A DNA stretch of 54,152 bases from assembly GCA_937928165.1 (NCBI GenBank), contig CALFVT010000010.1, positions 1 through 54,152 of the forward strand, in the 5' to 3' direction. Source of the DNA: an uncultured Caulobacterales bacterium. GTDB lineage: Bacteria > Pseudomonadota > Alphaproteobacteria > Caulobacterales > Maricaulaceae. The notes below the pieces were generated by a model. That model was not told the DNA's origin and did no database searches. It saw only the letters and a list, made by a program, of their open reading frames with translations. Of the stretch, positions 1 through 9,391 are shown in pieces (the stretch's first letter is position 1; each line of letters begins with the position of its first letter). The position numbers and the translations under genes were made by a program.

Positions 1-1
1 A

Positions 2-280
2 TATCACCCACTATTTCCGGAGCAAGCCAATGTCGGCTTTGCGCGGGTGGACGCCCCCGATAAAATCCGCCTGCGCGTGTGGGAGCGCGGCGTCGGCATG
101 ACGCTGGCCTGCGGCACAGGGGCCTGCGCCGCCGTCGTCGCCGCCGTTCGGCAAAAGCGAACCAAGCGCCGCGTTACCGTCGATGTTGACGGCGGAACGC
201 TACATATTGAATGGCGCGAAATCGACGACCACGTCATCATGACCGGCCCCGTCGAGGTTGGGTTTAAGGGTGAGGTTTAA
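2..280 (+). CDS. dapF: Diaminopimelate epimerase, C-terminal part (truncated by window edge)
   Basis: This is the last 92 or so codons of DapF, which interconverts LL- and meso-diaminopimelate for lysine and peptidoglycan synthesis in the cytoplasm. The frame is open from base 2 and begins [18 protein letters not shown], typical of the central DapF region. [13 protein letters not shown] around 97-135 carries the second catalytic cysteine, in the ACGTGACA signature. The end matches the family C-terminus ([10 protein letters not shown], then [13 protein letters not shown]). The start lies outside the window. Its stop overlaps the convergent RDD gene by 4 bases. Confidence 0.95.
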   Translation, partial: YHPLFPEQANVGFARVDAPDKIRLRVWERGVGMTLACGTGACAAVVAAVRQKRTKRRVTVDVDGGTLHIEWREIDDHVIMTGPVEVGFKGEV

Positions 281-912
281 TCAGGGATTCTAATCCGCAC
301 AGCTCGCGTGTGGCTTTTACGGTCCCACGGATAAATACCGTCTTTAACCTTTAAAAGCGGAATAATCATGAAAACCCATAGGCACAATGTTATATAAGCA
401 TGTGTAGCGCGGGCCCCAAATTTAGGCTCGCCCATATTTGCGGGAACAATGCGGTAACCCATAATATATTGCCCCGGCGTGGCCCGTCCTTTTTCTGCAT
501 GTTTATAAAAGTAATAATGAAGGCCATAAAAGCACCCTGTAATCATGATGAAACCTAACACATCCCGCATAACAAATTTCGGCCTTTCATAAGACCATTG
601 GAACAGCCCCGTAGCGAAATATTCTATGATAAGAATAAATAAAATAAACACAGCAAGACAGCCGCCCATCGCAATATAAAGATCAATAAGACCCGCTATC
701 GTTCGCCGCCTTAATCCAACGGGGTTATGATCATCATCAATCGTTTTGGGTTTGGGTAAAAATAATAAAATCCCGCTCATGATAATCGCCGAGACAACGG
801 CCTGCGGGGATGACATCACAGAGCCGTTCAAATAATGAATGCCGCCGGATGAAATAATCAGCGCCCCGCCGATTATAAATATCACCAAAAAGATTATCCG
901 ATATGATAACAT
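277..912 (-). CDS. RDD family membrane protein
   Basis: A 211-residue inner-membrane protein of unknown substrate. The RDD-domain hallmarks are present: [19 protein letters not shown], with the Arg and the membrane Asp, and later [14 protein letters not shown], the conserved TPGK/Q-x-xxG segment that follows the second helix. Hydrophobic stretches near residues 5-22, 38-52, 80-100 and 118-135 suggest four membrane segments, two of them N-terminal to the RDD core. It ends convergently with dapF. No clear ribosome site precedes the ATG at 912, so the start is less certain than the family. RDD proteins are mostly uncharacterised; some have been linked to ion exchange, but nothing here shows that. 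Confidence 0.8.
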   Translation of the reverse strand: MLSYRIIFLVIFIIGGALIISSGGIHYLNGSVMSSPQAVVSAIIMSGILLFLPKPKTIDDDHNPVGLRRRTIAGLIDLYIAMGGCLAVFILFILIIEYFATGLFQWSYERPKFVMRDVLGFIMITGCFYGLHYYFYKHAEKGRATPGQYIMGYRIVPANMGEPKFGARATHAYITLCLWVFMIIPLLKVKDGIYPWDRKSHTRAVRIRIPD

Positions 913-999
913 GAATATAATATGCTATAGGGCAATGAAATTTACAATCATTACATTACGACAAGCGTGGCAGCTTTTGCGGATATTTGCTATGCAGCC

Positions 1000-1905
1000 T
1001 TAAAGCCGAAGGGCTAAATCTTCACGCAAGTTTTCAGGGCGCGGGCGGCCCACATTATAGGCCCAACCTATTTTCTCAAGCCCGCACATAATCCACCACG
1101 CGGGGTCAATCTGGCCCTTTTGCAATCCAATTTGCGCCGATTCTGGAAAGGCGTGATGATTATTATGCCAGCACTCACCATGAGTGATAAAGCCTATCCA
1201 AAACGCACTTGGCGCTGATAAATTCGCCGCCTGCACCCCTGCGCCGATCACGTCCCATTTTCCCGCGCCTGGATTATGGCAGATATAAGTTACCGTCCAA
1301 TGCCCCCAAATACTGACGAAAACTCGCAGGCACACACCCCATAGCACCCATGGCAAGCCGCCAATCATAAAAAAAGCCAAAGCCAAACCGCATTGCAAAA
1401 CCCGCCAATGACGATCAAAAAACCGCAAATAAGTATCATTTAAAATCTCATCCTCAATCATGATCTTCGGCGGGTGGTCATAATCAAAGCGGCAAAATAA
1501 TTGCCAAAATATATCGTGGATATAACCTCGGCGATGGGCGAAAAAGTCATGACAAGCGGGTTGTCTTTGAGCCCAATCCCGGCTGTCATGGACATTGATA
1601 ATCGCGTGCGGGCCGCCCATTCCGACAAGGACGCCGATAAAGATTAAAACACGCTTCACCGCCAAAGGCGCTTTAAAACTACGGTGTATCATCATGCGGT
1701 GCAGGCCAATGCTATGGCCAAATAATAAAGTAAAATAATTCAGGCCAAAAAATAATAAAACCGCAGGCCATGTCATGAAAAACGGCGCCATAATAGACCC
1801 GCTGACCATGAATATCACCCAAAGAGCTTTTGGAGCATCCAAACGCACACGCCCTTTTACGGGGCAAGCCCCTTCACCATCCACACGCAGAACAGGCTCC
1901 ATCAT
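1000..1905 (-). CDS. Acyl-CoA/acyl-lipid fatty acid desaturase
   Basis: A membrane di-iron desaturase of about 301 residues that should introduce a double bond into an acyl chain (delta-9 type by resemblance). His box HRMMIH (HxxxxH) sits near residue 70, a degenerate His-rich stretch from HDSRDW to ACHDFFAHRR follows, and HGECWHNNHH near residue 245 gives the HxxHH box. Four to five hydrophobic segments surround these. I chose the ATG at 1905 because GGAGG lies 8 bases upstream; the longer reading starts with TTG at 1926 and would include that GGAGG. The middle box departs from the usual HRxHH, so substrate and activity are less certain than the fold. It is a stand-alone gene. Confidence 0.85.
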   Translation of the reverse strand: MMEPVLRVDGEGACPVKGRVRLDAPKALWVIFMVSGSIMAPFFMTWPAVLLFFGLNYFTLLFGHSIGLHRMMIHRSFKAPLAVKRVLIFIGVLVGMGGPHAIINVHDSRDWAQRQPACHDFFAHRRGYIHDIFWQLFCRFDYDHPPKIMIEDEILNDTYLRFFDRHWRVLQCGLALAFFMIGGLPWVLWGVCLRVFVSIWGHWTVTYICHNPGAGKWDVIGAGVQAANLSAPSAFWIGFITHGECWHNNHHAFPESAQIGLQKGQIDPAWWIMCGLEKIGWAYNVGRPRPENLREDLALRL

Positions 1906-2006
1906 AGTCAACGCCTCCACATGCAAATTAACACGGCAGATATCACCATCAATAGATATATCGCCGCAGGCTTGCGCTTAGCTTTATAACAAGACCGTAA
2001 TATCGA

Positions 2007-2786
2007 TTATCTTAATGGGGAGAAAACCCACCGACCATCTCTATATTCTGCAGGATAGCAGCTATAATTATCAACTGCACTTTCCAGATAAGTATCCCCT
2101 TCGCGTTTAGGCGTTTCGCACGGTTCATCCTCAGCATCAAAGCACACACATACACCCCCAATTTGATAGGGCGTATCATCACGTTTATTAAAAAAATAAG
2201 CATGGTAAATTTCCGAATCATCAACATTATGATCACTCGGCAATACTGATTTAAAATCAGCTATAAGAGTATCATTTTGCAATGGCGTTGGCATAATTAA
2301 TTCTTCATCTCCATAAGAACTTATGTGGCCCGCAACAGGCGGTCGTTTAACTGTGAATCCCGTGATGTAACTATATTCTAATTGCGTGGCTCTATCAGTA
2401 CATATAATAATATCATCATCTTTCAAAAACTTGTTTTGCGGCACACCTGAACAACCTGCATCATATTGTCCCACCACCGTAATCGTCGAAAACCTAGCAA
2501 GGCGCTCCATGCCTGTATCTATAAAAGACACCCCAAAACATAGCCCTTCATTACCATCTGCATAAGGGTCTACAGGCTCAACCCCATCACAAATTTCACA
2601 GCTATAGCCAACACATTCATTAAAGACCCCGGTAATCTTGACCGTTTCATCATGATAACGCCATGGGTTTGATAATATCTTTTCGACAGTTAAAGATAAT
2701 GGCGCTTGATATGTAGGAACTTCCCGCGCGGTAACAGGCACAGCCCATAACATTATGATTATTAGATAATATAATGAACCTCTCAT
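2007..2786 (-). CDS. Cys-rich secreted hypothetical protein
   Basis: Not recognised. The predicted protein is about 259 residues with a good Sec signal peptide: a short basic start, a hydrophobic core LYYLIIIMLWAVP and a VTA cleavage-type end. I chose ATG 2786 because AGGG lies 5-6 bases upstream; an ATG at 2807 is also open. The mature part has about ten cysteines, including CVGYSCEIC and CVCF, and acidic stretches, suggesting a disulfide-bonded periplasmic protein. The early segment (IL.NPWRYHDETVKITGVF) resembles OB-fold-like proteins that discuss a property of an added layer, but this is only an impression. It is AT-richer than its neighbours, which may indicate acquisition. No operon partner is seen. 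Confidence 0.7.
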   Translation of the reverse strand: MRGSLYYLIIIMLWAVPVTAREVPTYQAPLSLTVEKILSNPWRYHDETVKITGVFNECVGYSCEICDGVEPVDPYADGNEGLCFGVSFIDTGMERLARFSTITVVGQYDAGCSGVPQNKFLKDDDIIICTDRATQLEYSYITGFTVKRPPVAGHISSYGDEELIMPTPLQNDTLIADFKSVLPSDHNVDDSEIYHAYFFNKRDDTPYQIGGVCVCFDAEDEPCETPKREGDTYLESAVDNYSCYPAEYRDGRWVFSPLR

Positions 2787-2829
2787 ATTAACCCTATAAC
2801 ACATCACCGTGAAGCTTCCAAATCACAGT

Positions 2830-3624
2830 TCACCCCTTATCCGCAACAATCATATCTTGATAACTCCGCCCGCCTTTTCTTGCCCAGTGGCCTTCGTGGA
2901 TTTGCGGTGAGGACAAGCCGCTATTTTCATAGAGCCTTAAAACAAAATCCTTATCAAAGGCCAACGCCGCTTCGGGGTTGGATTTAAGGGTTGTCCATGT
3001 CACCGCGTCATAGGGATGGGCAAAATCAAGATCCGGGGCCTCGGCCTCTCGCATAATGAACCATGTAATCACGCTGCGCCCGCCGGGTTTCAACACGCGC
3101 TGAATTTCAGACAGGTAGTTCGCCACATCCTCTTGGAACATGTGGGTGAAGACAGAGGTTAGAAACACGAGATCAAAGCTATTATCATCATAAGGAAAGA
3201 CGTAATCTTTCGCGGCAACATCGCCGCCGCGATTATAGCGCGCATTGATAATATTGGCGTGGCGAAAGCTAAAATTCGACACATCACCGTAATGGGTTTG
3301 GCACCATTCAATGCCGCTTTTGACAATATCAAAGCCTGCGTAACGCCCCTTCGCCGAGAGGTAACTCACAAGGGGGCGCGCCATACGCCCTTGCCCGCAG
3401 CCTACATCCAAAACCGCCATATCCGGCGTTAGGCCAAAATCTTTTAACTGCGCAATAAAGCCGTCGCCAACGGCGACAAAATCCCCCCCGCCAATAAAGG
3501 TATGGCGGCGCGGCGGCACGCGGGGCGGCAAAGGCCCGCCGATGATATCCTCCCATGCGGCCTTCGCCCATTTTATTTTAACGCGCAGCGCCAGCGGAAT
3601 CATTTGTTTTAAAAACCGTTTCAT
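2830..3624 (-). CDS. Class I SAM-dependent methyltransferase
   Basis: A 264-residue cytoplasmic methyltransferase. Motif I is MAVLDVGCGQGRMARPL near residue 94, followed by an acidic end of strand 2 (GFDI), then NSFDLVFLTSVFTHM as motif IV/post-I and LKPGGRSVITWF as motif VI, the order of a class I Rossmann-fold enzyme of the Methyltransf_11/25 type. The basic N-terminus (LKQMIPLALRVKIKWAKAAWE) may be a peripheral helix. The substrate cannot be told from sequence. It stands alone, 23 bases after the stop-side of the secreted protein in the same orientation, so the two could be co-transcribed. Confidence 0.88.
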   Translation of the reverse strand: MKRFLKQMIPLALRVKIKWAKAAWEDIIGGPLPPRVPPRRHTFIGGGDFVAVGDGFIAQLKDFGLTPDMAVLDVGCGQGRMARPLVSYLSAKGRYAGFDIVKSGIEWCQTHYGDVSNFSFRHANIINARYNRGGDVAAKDYVFPYDDNSFDLVFLTSVFTHMFQEDVANYLSEIQRVLKPGGRSVITWFIMREAEAPDLDFAHPYDAVTWTTLKSNPEAALAFDKDFVLRLYENSGLSSPQIHEGHWARKGGRSYQDMIVADKG

Positions 3625-3724
3625 AGTCAGCCCATAGCCGCCAGAGGCGTTAATGGAAAGACATCACACATGTTTTACCTTTATTTGCGGTTTCGTTTTA
3701 CATGAAATCCGCCTATGAGGGCCT

Positions 3725-5575
3725 ATGAAATATTTTACCCTTGCTCTCTCTGTCTCTGTCTTGGCCCTTGCGGCGCTTGGCCTTGGTTATCATTATTGTC
3801 CGCCCGAAGCAGGCGCCAAAGCGCAGACCGCTAGCACGGCGGATATCACGGGCGTTGACGGCGCACCGGTGATCATGGCCAAAACTGAAGTTAAAGCCAA
3901 GGGCATGGTTGTTGCGGCCAATCCCTACGCCACCCAAGCCGGCGTCGAGATATTACAAGCAGGCGGCTCCGCCTTAGATGCGGCGATTGCTGTGCAGACC
4001 ACCCTTGGACTTGTCGAGCCGCAAAGCTCCGGCCTTGCGGGCGGGGCGTTCTTGGTGACTTATGATTCCAAAACCGGCGAAGTCTGGAGCTATGACGGGC
4101 GCGAAACCGCACCCACCGCTATTTCTGATAAGTTATTTTATGATGATGAGGGCAAACAGCTTCGCTATTTTGACGGTATTGCCTCTGGCCGCTCAACGGG
4201 GGTTCCGGGGGCTATGGCCATGTTGCATTTGGCCCATAAGGATTACGGCACATTAGATTGGGGCAGCGGTGGTCAATTTGATTTTGCCCATAACCTTGCG
4301 GCAAACGGCTTTAACGTGCCGGGCCGCATGGCCAATACGGCGGCGCGCATGGGCCGCTTTGTCCTGAACCGCTCAGAAGGGGCAAAAAATTATTTCTTCC
4401 TTCAGGACGGCACAACCATCAAAGAAGGCCAGCTTCTAAAAAACCCTGACTATGCACAGGTTTTAACCGCCCTTAAGTCCAATCCCCGCGCTATGCTTGA
4501 AGGCCCGATTGCGCAGGCAATTATTGATGAGATTCGCCAAGAGCCATATCCGGGTACGCTTACTCTTGAAGATATGGCCGCTTACCAGCCTGAAAAACGC
4601 CCCGCTTTATGTTCGCGTTACCGCGGCCATATGGTCTGCGGCGCACAGCCCCCTTCCTCCGGCGGAATTGCGGTGCAGTCCATCTTGCGCACCCTTGAAA
4701 ACTTTGACATGGCCGCCAAAGGCCCCAGTGTTGATGGCTGGCATCATTTTATCGAAGCGAGTTTTCTAGGCTATGCAGACCGCAGCCAATTTGTCGCCGA
4801 CCCCAAATTCGTCGATATTCCCGTCAAGGAATTATTAGCCCGTGACTATCTTAAAAGCCGCGCGGCCCTGATTGATCCGCAGGCGGCTATGGGCGCATAT
4901 AAAGCTGGAGACCCGGCCGGTTTTGCGCGCGGCCAAGACGCCACCCCCGACAGCCCCGGCACGTCTCATTTTACCATTATCGATAAGGACGGCCTTGTGG
5001 TGTCTATGACCACTACCGTCGAAGCGCCTTTGGGGAGTCAGCGCATGACGCGCGGCTTTATGCTTAATAATCAGCTCACTGACTTTTCTTTTCAAAGCAT
5101 TGATGATAACGGTAACCCCATTGCCAATGCCCCCGCTCCAGGCAAACGCCCGCGCTCCTCCATGGGGCCCGCGATTGTTTTTGATAATGACGGGCAATTT
5201 CTTTTTACCAGCGGTTCCCCCGGCGGCAATTCTATCATTGCCTACACAGCGAAAACTATTATTGGCATGATCGATTGGGGCCTCACCCCGCAAGAAGCCG
5301 CCGATTTGCCCAATGTCATTGCCCGTAGAGGGCGCGTACGCATGGAAGCCAAAGGCCTTGTAGATGAGGATACCAATGAAATAATCCGCACGGGCCCCGC
5401 AGCCGAATTTGGCGTCTCCCCTGAGATCGTGGCAGCCCTTGAAGCCAAAGGTCATAATATATCAAAATCACGCGGAGAAATTTCCGGCGTGCATATTATT
5501 TACCGTAACCCAGACGGTAGCTTAACAGGGGCCGCCGATAAGCGCCGCGAAGGCAATGTCGGAGTGGTTGAATAA
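3725..5575 (+). CDS. ggt: Gamma-glutamyltransferase
   Basis: Gamma-glutamyltranspeptidase hydrolyses glutathione and other gamma-glutamyl compounds, or transfers the glutamyl group, in the periplasm. The 616 residues fit the family. A hydrophobic leader (TLALSVSVLALAALGLG) gives export. GMVVAANPYATQAGVEIL and GGSALDAAIAVQ open the large subunit. The autocleavage site is at GTSHFTIIDKDG, with the catalytic Thr at about residue 413, and SMTTTVEAPLGSQ plus SSMGPAIVF and SGSPGGNSI form the small-subunit substrate pocket. The precursor is expected to split itself into two chains. An AGGG close upstream supports the ATG at 3725. It appears monocistronic. Confidence 0.95.
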   Translation: MKYFTLALSVSVLALAALGLGYHYCPPEAGAKAQTASTADITGVDGAPVIMAKTEVKAKGMVVAANPYATQAGVEILQAGGSALDAAIAVQTTLGLVEPQSSGLAGGAFLVTYDSKTGEVWSYDGRETAPTAISDKLFYDDEGKQLRYFDGIASGRSTGVPGAMAMLHLAHKDYGTLDWGSGGQFDFAHNLAANGFNVPGRMANTAARMGRFVLNRSEGAKNYFFLQDGTTIKEGQLLKNPDYAQVLTALKSNPRAMLEGPIAQAIIDEIRQEPYPGTLTLEDMAAYQPEKRPALCSRYRGHMVCGAQPPSSGGIAVQSILRTLENFDMAAKGPSVDGWHHFIEASFLGYADRSQFVADPKFVDIPVKELLARDYLKSRAALIDPQAAMGAYKAGDPAGFARGQDATPDSPGTSHFTIIDKDGLVVSMTTTVEAPLGSQRMTRGFMLNNQLTDFSFQSIDDNGNPIANAPAPGKRPRSSMGPAIVFDNDGQFLFTSGSPGGNSIIAYTAKTIIGMIDWGLTPQEAADLPNVIARRGRVRMEAKGLVDEDTNEIIRTGPAAEFGVSPEIVAALEAKGHNISKSRGEISGVHIIYRNPDGSLTGAADKRREGNVGVVE

Positions 5576-5715
5576 TTACGGTTAATCACAGGCCTATCAT
5601 AGCCTTACGCAGCCGCCCCAAAACCAAGCTCACAAGGCCTAGTTTAGAAAACCAGGTGCATTTCATCTTTCTTTGCGTTAGAGATTAAGCCGCATAATCA
5701 TGAGGGACTCATATA

Positions 5716-7308
5716 ATGAGCGATATTGTGGAGCCGCAAATCATAGAGGGCATACCCCTATCAAAGCGCGGGCAAAAACGAACGCGGCGGCATTTATTTG
5801 GTGCTTTCCTTGACGCCTGCCGCACGCAAGGGGCGGAAAAGGCCATTATCACCGACGGAGATGAGCGGGTATTGAGCTATGGTGATTTGCGCCGCGCCGC
5901 CTTTGCTCTATCCGCGCCTATTCAAGACATAAGCTCAAAAGGCGAATCTATCGGCATTTTACTGCCAACCGGCGCGGGCGCCGTTATTAGCCTTTTATCT
6001 ATTCACGCCGCTGGGCGCACTCCGGCTATGCTTAATTTTACCGCTGGCGTTAAAAATTTAAAAGCCGCTGCAAAAACTGCACAAATTAAATATGTTATTA
6101 CCGCCCATAAATTTGTTGACATCGGCGGGCTTGAACCGCTGATTAAGCTCCTCTCTGGAACAGTAGAGTTTTTATATCTCGAAGATATGAAAGAGGGCCT
6201 TGGCACCAAAGCGAAACTTCGCGCGCTCTTTGGGCCTTACCTGCCCAAATTTTTAACCCCGCAAGCTTCACCAGATGACCCCGGCATTATTCTGTTCACC
6301 TCTGGCACCGAAGGTCTGCCCAAAGGCGTGGTCCTTAGCCATGCTAATATCCTCGCCAATATTGAACAAATTGAAGAACATGTGGAATTGCTCCCCAGCG
6401 ACATATTTTTTAATCCGCTCCCGACATTTCATTGCTACGGTCTCACGGCAGGGACATTATGGCCCATTTTAAGCGGCTACCCAGTGGTGCTTCATCCTTC
6501 ACCGCTACAAACAAAAACTGTTGCTAAGCGCATTTCTCAGACCCGCTCCAGCGTTTTATTCGCAACGGATACATTCCTACAGCAATATATGCGCGCCAGC
6601 GGGGACGGCGGGTTGAGTAGTCTTCGCATCGCCGTTTGCGGAGCGGAACGTGTCCGTGATGAAACCCGCAAGACCGCCGAAGAACGTTTTGCCTTTGAGG
6701 TTCTTGAAGGCTACGGCGTGACCGAATGCGCCCCCGTCCTCGCGGCTAATCAGCCGGGGGATATTCGCGGCGGCACGATTGGTAAAATGCTTCCGGGGCT
6801 TGAGGTCAAACTTATGCCTGTTGACGGGCTTGATGGGGCTGGAGCCCTTTGGGTGCGCGGGCCCAATGTAATGACTGGCTATATATCGCCTGATGATCCG
6901 GGGCAGGTTATCGCTCCCGAAGACGGCTGGCATGATACAGGCGACGTTGTCTCTGTAGATACGGATGGTTATTATATTATTCGCGGACGGATTAAACGCT
7001 TTGCCAAAATCGGCGGGGAGATGGTGTCTTTAACAGTGGTTGAGAATTGCGCCGCCGCCGTCTGGCCAGATTCCATGCACGCCGCCGCCATTGTTCCTGA
7101 CCCCAAAAAAGGCGAGCAAGTGGTGCTTGTCACCGAAGAGCCTGACGCCAAACGGCAAGATCTTTTAACATGGGCACAAAACCATGGGGTGGCTGAAATT
7201 TCTGTCCCGAAGAAAATCATTCATACCGACGGCTTGCCCGTTTTAGGCACAGGCAAGCTTGATTATGTCTCGATTACAAAACTGGCTAAAAACGCCTTAA
7301 ACGTTTAA
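5716..7308 (+). CDS. AMP-binding acyl-CoA / acyl-ACP synthetase (Aas-like C-terminal type)
   Basis: A 530-residue ANL-superfamily adenylating enzyme that activates a carboxylic acid, most likely a fatty acid. The P-loop ILFTSGTEGLPKGVVLSH is at about residues 191-208, the second core motif is GYGVTECAPV, and DTGDV followed by RGRIKRFAKIGGEMV is the hinge and C-terminal lid. The GRIKRFAKIGGEMVSL form resembles the synthetase half of 2-acylglycerophosphoethanolamine acyltransferase (Aas), but no acyltransferase domain is fused here. The catalytic Lys region is KLDYVSITKLAK at the end. It is convergent with the Lrp gene, with the two ends overlapping by 4 bases. Confidence 0.85.
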   Translation: MSDIVEPQIIEGIPLSKRGQKRTRRHLFGAFLDACRTQGAEKAIITDGDERVLSYGDLRRAAFALSAPIQDISSKGESIGILLPTGAGAVISLLSIHAAGRTPAMLNFTAGVKNLKAAAKTAQIKYVITAHKFVDIGGLEPLIKLLSGTVEFLYLEDMKEGLGTKAKLRALFGPYLPKFLTPQASPDDPGIILFTSGTEGLPKGVVLSHANILANIEQIEEHVELLPSDIFFNPLPTFHCYGLTAGTLWPILSGYPVVLHPSPLQTKTVAKRISQTRSSVLFATDTFLQQYMRASGDGGLSSLRIAVCGAERVRDETRKTAEERFAFEVLEGYGVTECAPVLAANQPGDIRGGTIGKMLPGLEVKLMPVDGLDGAGALWVRGPNVMTGYISPDDPGQVIAPEDGWHDTGDVVSVDTDGYYIIRGRIKRFAKIGGEMVSLTVVENCAAAVWPDSMHAAAIVPDPKKGEQVVLVTEEPDAKRQDLLTWAQNHGVAEISVPKKIIHTDGLPVLGTGKLDYVSITKLAKNALNV

Positions 7309-7799
7309 TGGCGCGGCACAAGGTTTGAGATTAAATTCAGCGGCAGTGATGATGTATCTTTACTTTGGCGCAGAACAATGCGGGATTGCACATCGGAAAT
7401 AAGATCAATCCCCAATAAGACTTCGCGCAGGAAATCATCATAAGCATGCATATCTTTGGTAACAATTCGAAGCATGAAATCCACCGCCCCCGTCACCACA
7501 GCGCATTGCACAACCTCCGGCATTTGATTAACCGCTTTTTCAAACCTTTCCATATTCACGCGGTTCGGCAGCGCCAGTTTCACGGCTACGAAAACTTCGA
7601 AATCAAGGCCGAGTTTTTCCCGGTCTAGGATCGTCACCCGGTGTTTGATAATGCCGATCTCTTCCATACGCTTGATCCGCCGCCAACATGGCGAAGAGGA
7701 CAAGCCCACCTTATCAGCAATATCTGCCACAGATAACGCCGCATTATCTTGTATAAGGTGAAGAATTTTTGCGTCTATACCATCAATTTGCTCGGGCAT
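7305..7799 (-). CDS. Lrp/AsnC family transcriptional regulator (BkdR-like)
   Basis: A 164-residue feast/famine regulator. DAKILHLIQDNAALSVADIA and VGLSSSPCWRRIKRMEEIGII form the N-terminal helix-turn-helix, and the later VAVKL, VQCAVVTGAVDFMLRIV and MHAYDDFLREVL form the RAM effector domain. I chose the ATG at 7799 because Lrp proteins start just before xxDxxDxKIL; an upstream in-frame extension of 23 codons begins within a palindrome and looks untranslated. It is divergent from the branched-chain keto acid dehydrogenase operon with a 347-bp AT-rich gap between them. That is the arrangement of BkdR, the Lrp-type activator of bkd genes in pseudomonads, so control of that operon is a reasonable inference. 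Confidence 0.9.
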   Translation of the reverse strand: MPEQIDGIDAKILHLIQDNAALSVADIADKVGLSSSPCWRRIKRMEEIGIIKHRVTILDREKLGLDFEVFVAVKLALPNRVNMERFEKAVNQMPEVVQCAVVTGAVDFMLRIVTKDMHAYDDFLREVLLGIDLISDVQSRIVLRQSKDTSSLPLNLISNLVPRH

Positions 7800-8146
7800 T
7801 TTATACCTATTATACAATGATTTATGTAATTTCGTTCCTCCTTTAGGAGGTTTACAAAAATTTAGCAATAATTTTCACCTGTTAACACATAATTTTTGTG
7901 TCATCACACTTATGACGAAAGACCTTTTCACTGTCCAAACAGAGCGCTTTAAATTTCAACATATCATCGCGCCGTATAAAATATATTTAGTTTAGGGTGA
8001 TTATTGCTATTATTTGGCAAAATTCAGTATATAATTTCTATTATTCATCAAAAAATACTTATAAACTTAATGACATATCTTATAATTTTAATAAATTATG
8101 CCACAAATATATAATAACGCCCTCTCAACACTAAATTAGGCGCCTT
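7800..8146. promoter_or_regulatory. Divergent AT-rich control region between the Lrp-type regulator and bkd operon
   Basis: This 347-bp stretch has no convincing gene and is much richer in A and T than the surroundings, as expected for a region bound by an Lrp-family protein. It contains the 14-bp palindrome CCTCCTTTAGGAGG at 7837-7850, a GTGT-N4-ACAC inverted repeat near 7908, and several TATAAT-like hexamers (for example near 8029 and 8079). I cannot say which is the real promoter. TTAGG seven bases before the bkd ATG serves as ribosome site. Confidence 0.5.
7837..7850. repeat. CCTCCT-TT-AGGAGG palindrome upstream of the Lrp-type gene
   Basis: A perfect 6-bp inverted repeat with a two-base centre. 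It lies 38 bases upstream of the chosen start of the Lrp-type gene. Read on the minus strand it includes AAAGGAGG, a strong ribosome-site sequence, but no ATG or GTG lies at a suitable distance after it. It could be an operator or a leader hairpin. Confidence 0.4.
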
Positions 8147-9391
8147 ATGACCAAAAAACCAAATACGTCGCGGTTACATATTCCTGAGCCTCCCTTTCGC
8201 CCAGGCGACACACCGGATTATTCGCATATTTCCGTGCCCGCAGAGCACACATTAGCAAAGCCCGACACATTATGCGAAGGCCATGAAACGAGCCAACACG
8301 CGCTGGGACTTATTCGCGTGCTACGCTTTAACGGCGAGGCTGTTGGCGAGTGGAATCCGAACCTATCCGAAGAGCAGCTTTTAAAAGCGCTCAAGGATAT
8401 GATGATGACCCGCGCTATGGACGCACGTATGTTTACCATGCAGCGCCAAGGCAAAATGTCGTTCTATATGAAATCCACGGGCGAAGAAGCTATGTCGATT
8501 GGCCATGCCATGGCCCTACGCAGTGATGATATGGTGTTTCCCACCTATCGCCAACAAGGAATTTTAATCTCTCGCGGCGCCTCAATCAAGGAAATGATGT
8601 GCCAGTGCCTATCTAATGCGGGTGACCCGCTAGATGGTAAATCCATCCCTGTGTTATATTCGTTCAAGAAACACGGTTTTTTTTCGATTTCCGGCAATCT
8701 TGGTACGCAGCTTATTCAAGGGGTCGGCTGGGCGATGGCTAATGCTTACCGGGACGAAGACGGTATTGCCTCTGTGATTACCGGCGAAGGTTCTACGGCA
8801 GAGGGCGATTTCCACTACGCCCTAAATTTCGCCTCAACTTACCGTGCGCCCTGTATTATTAATGTAGTCAATAACCAATGGGCGATCTCAAGCTTCCAGG
8901 GCATTGCCATGGGCGAAGGACAAAGCTTTGCCGCGCGCGGGACAGGCTACGGCCTTGCGACCTTGCGGGTAGACGGCAATGATGTATTAGCCGTTTACGC
9001 TGCGACCGCTTGGGCAGCTGAGCGGGCACGGCGCGGAGGCGGGGCTACGGTCATTGAGCATTTCACCTACCGCAAAGAGGGTCATTCTACATCGGATGAT
9101 CCGAGCAAATACCGCCCCGAGGATGAGCCGGATGTCTGGCCCTTTGGCGACCCTATTGAACGGTTGAAAGCCCATATGATCCTTTTAGGTCTATGGGATG
9201 AGGATCGCCACGCAGAGCAAGAAGCGGCGTGCAAAAAAGAAATCCGCGAGATTTACAAACAAGCCGAAGCCATGGGAAGCCTGTCAGGCGATACCAATGT
9301 CAATGATTTCACCATGTTCGAGCAGGTCTATGAAACCCCGCCTCGGCACTTGAAAGATCAAATTGATATGTTCAAAGCGGAGCAAGACTAA
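8147..9391 (+). CDS. bkdA1: Branched-chain 2-oxo acid dehydrogenase E1 component, alpha subunit
   Basis: The 414-residue thiamine-diphosphate subunit of the complex that oxidatively decarboxylates keto acids from Val, Leu and Ile. The ThDP/Mg motif runs from GEGSTAEGDFHYALNFAST to NNQWAIS. SFYMKSTGEEAMSIGHAMAL and PTYRQQGILISRG are characteristic of branched-chain rather than pyruvate E1alpha, and HSTSDDPSKYR is the active-site loop that is phosphorylated in mitochondria. The gene opens the operon. Its TAA shares a base with the ATG of E1beta (TAATG), indicating translational coupling. Control by the divergent Lrp-type gene is likely. Confidence 0.95.
   Translation: MTKKPNTSRLHIPEPPFRPGDTPDYSHISVPAEHTLAKPDTLCEGHETSQHALGLIRVLRFNGEAVGEWNPNLSEEQLLKALKDMMMTRAMDARMFTMQRQGKMSFYMKSTGEEAMSIGHAMALRSDDMVFPTYRQQGILISRGASIKEMMCQCLSNAGDPLDGKSIPVLYSFKKHGFFSISGNLGTQLIQGVGWAMANAYRDEDGIASVITGEGSTAEGDFHYALNFASTYRAPCIINVVNNQWAISSFQGIAMGEGQSFAARGTGYGLATLRVDGNDVLAVYAATAWAAERARRGGGATVIEHFTYRKEGHSTSDDPSKYRPEDEPDVWPFGDPIERLKAHMILLGLWDEDRHAEQEAACKKEIREIYKQAEAMGSLSGDTNVNDFTMFEQVYETPPRHLKDQIDMFKAEQD

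Noticed and set aside
4835-5455. 206-codon minus-strand frame inside ggt
   Set aside because: It is an antisense shadow of a clear ggt gene; no motif or ribosome site.
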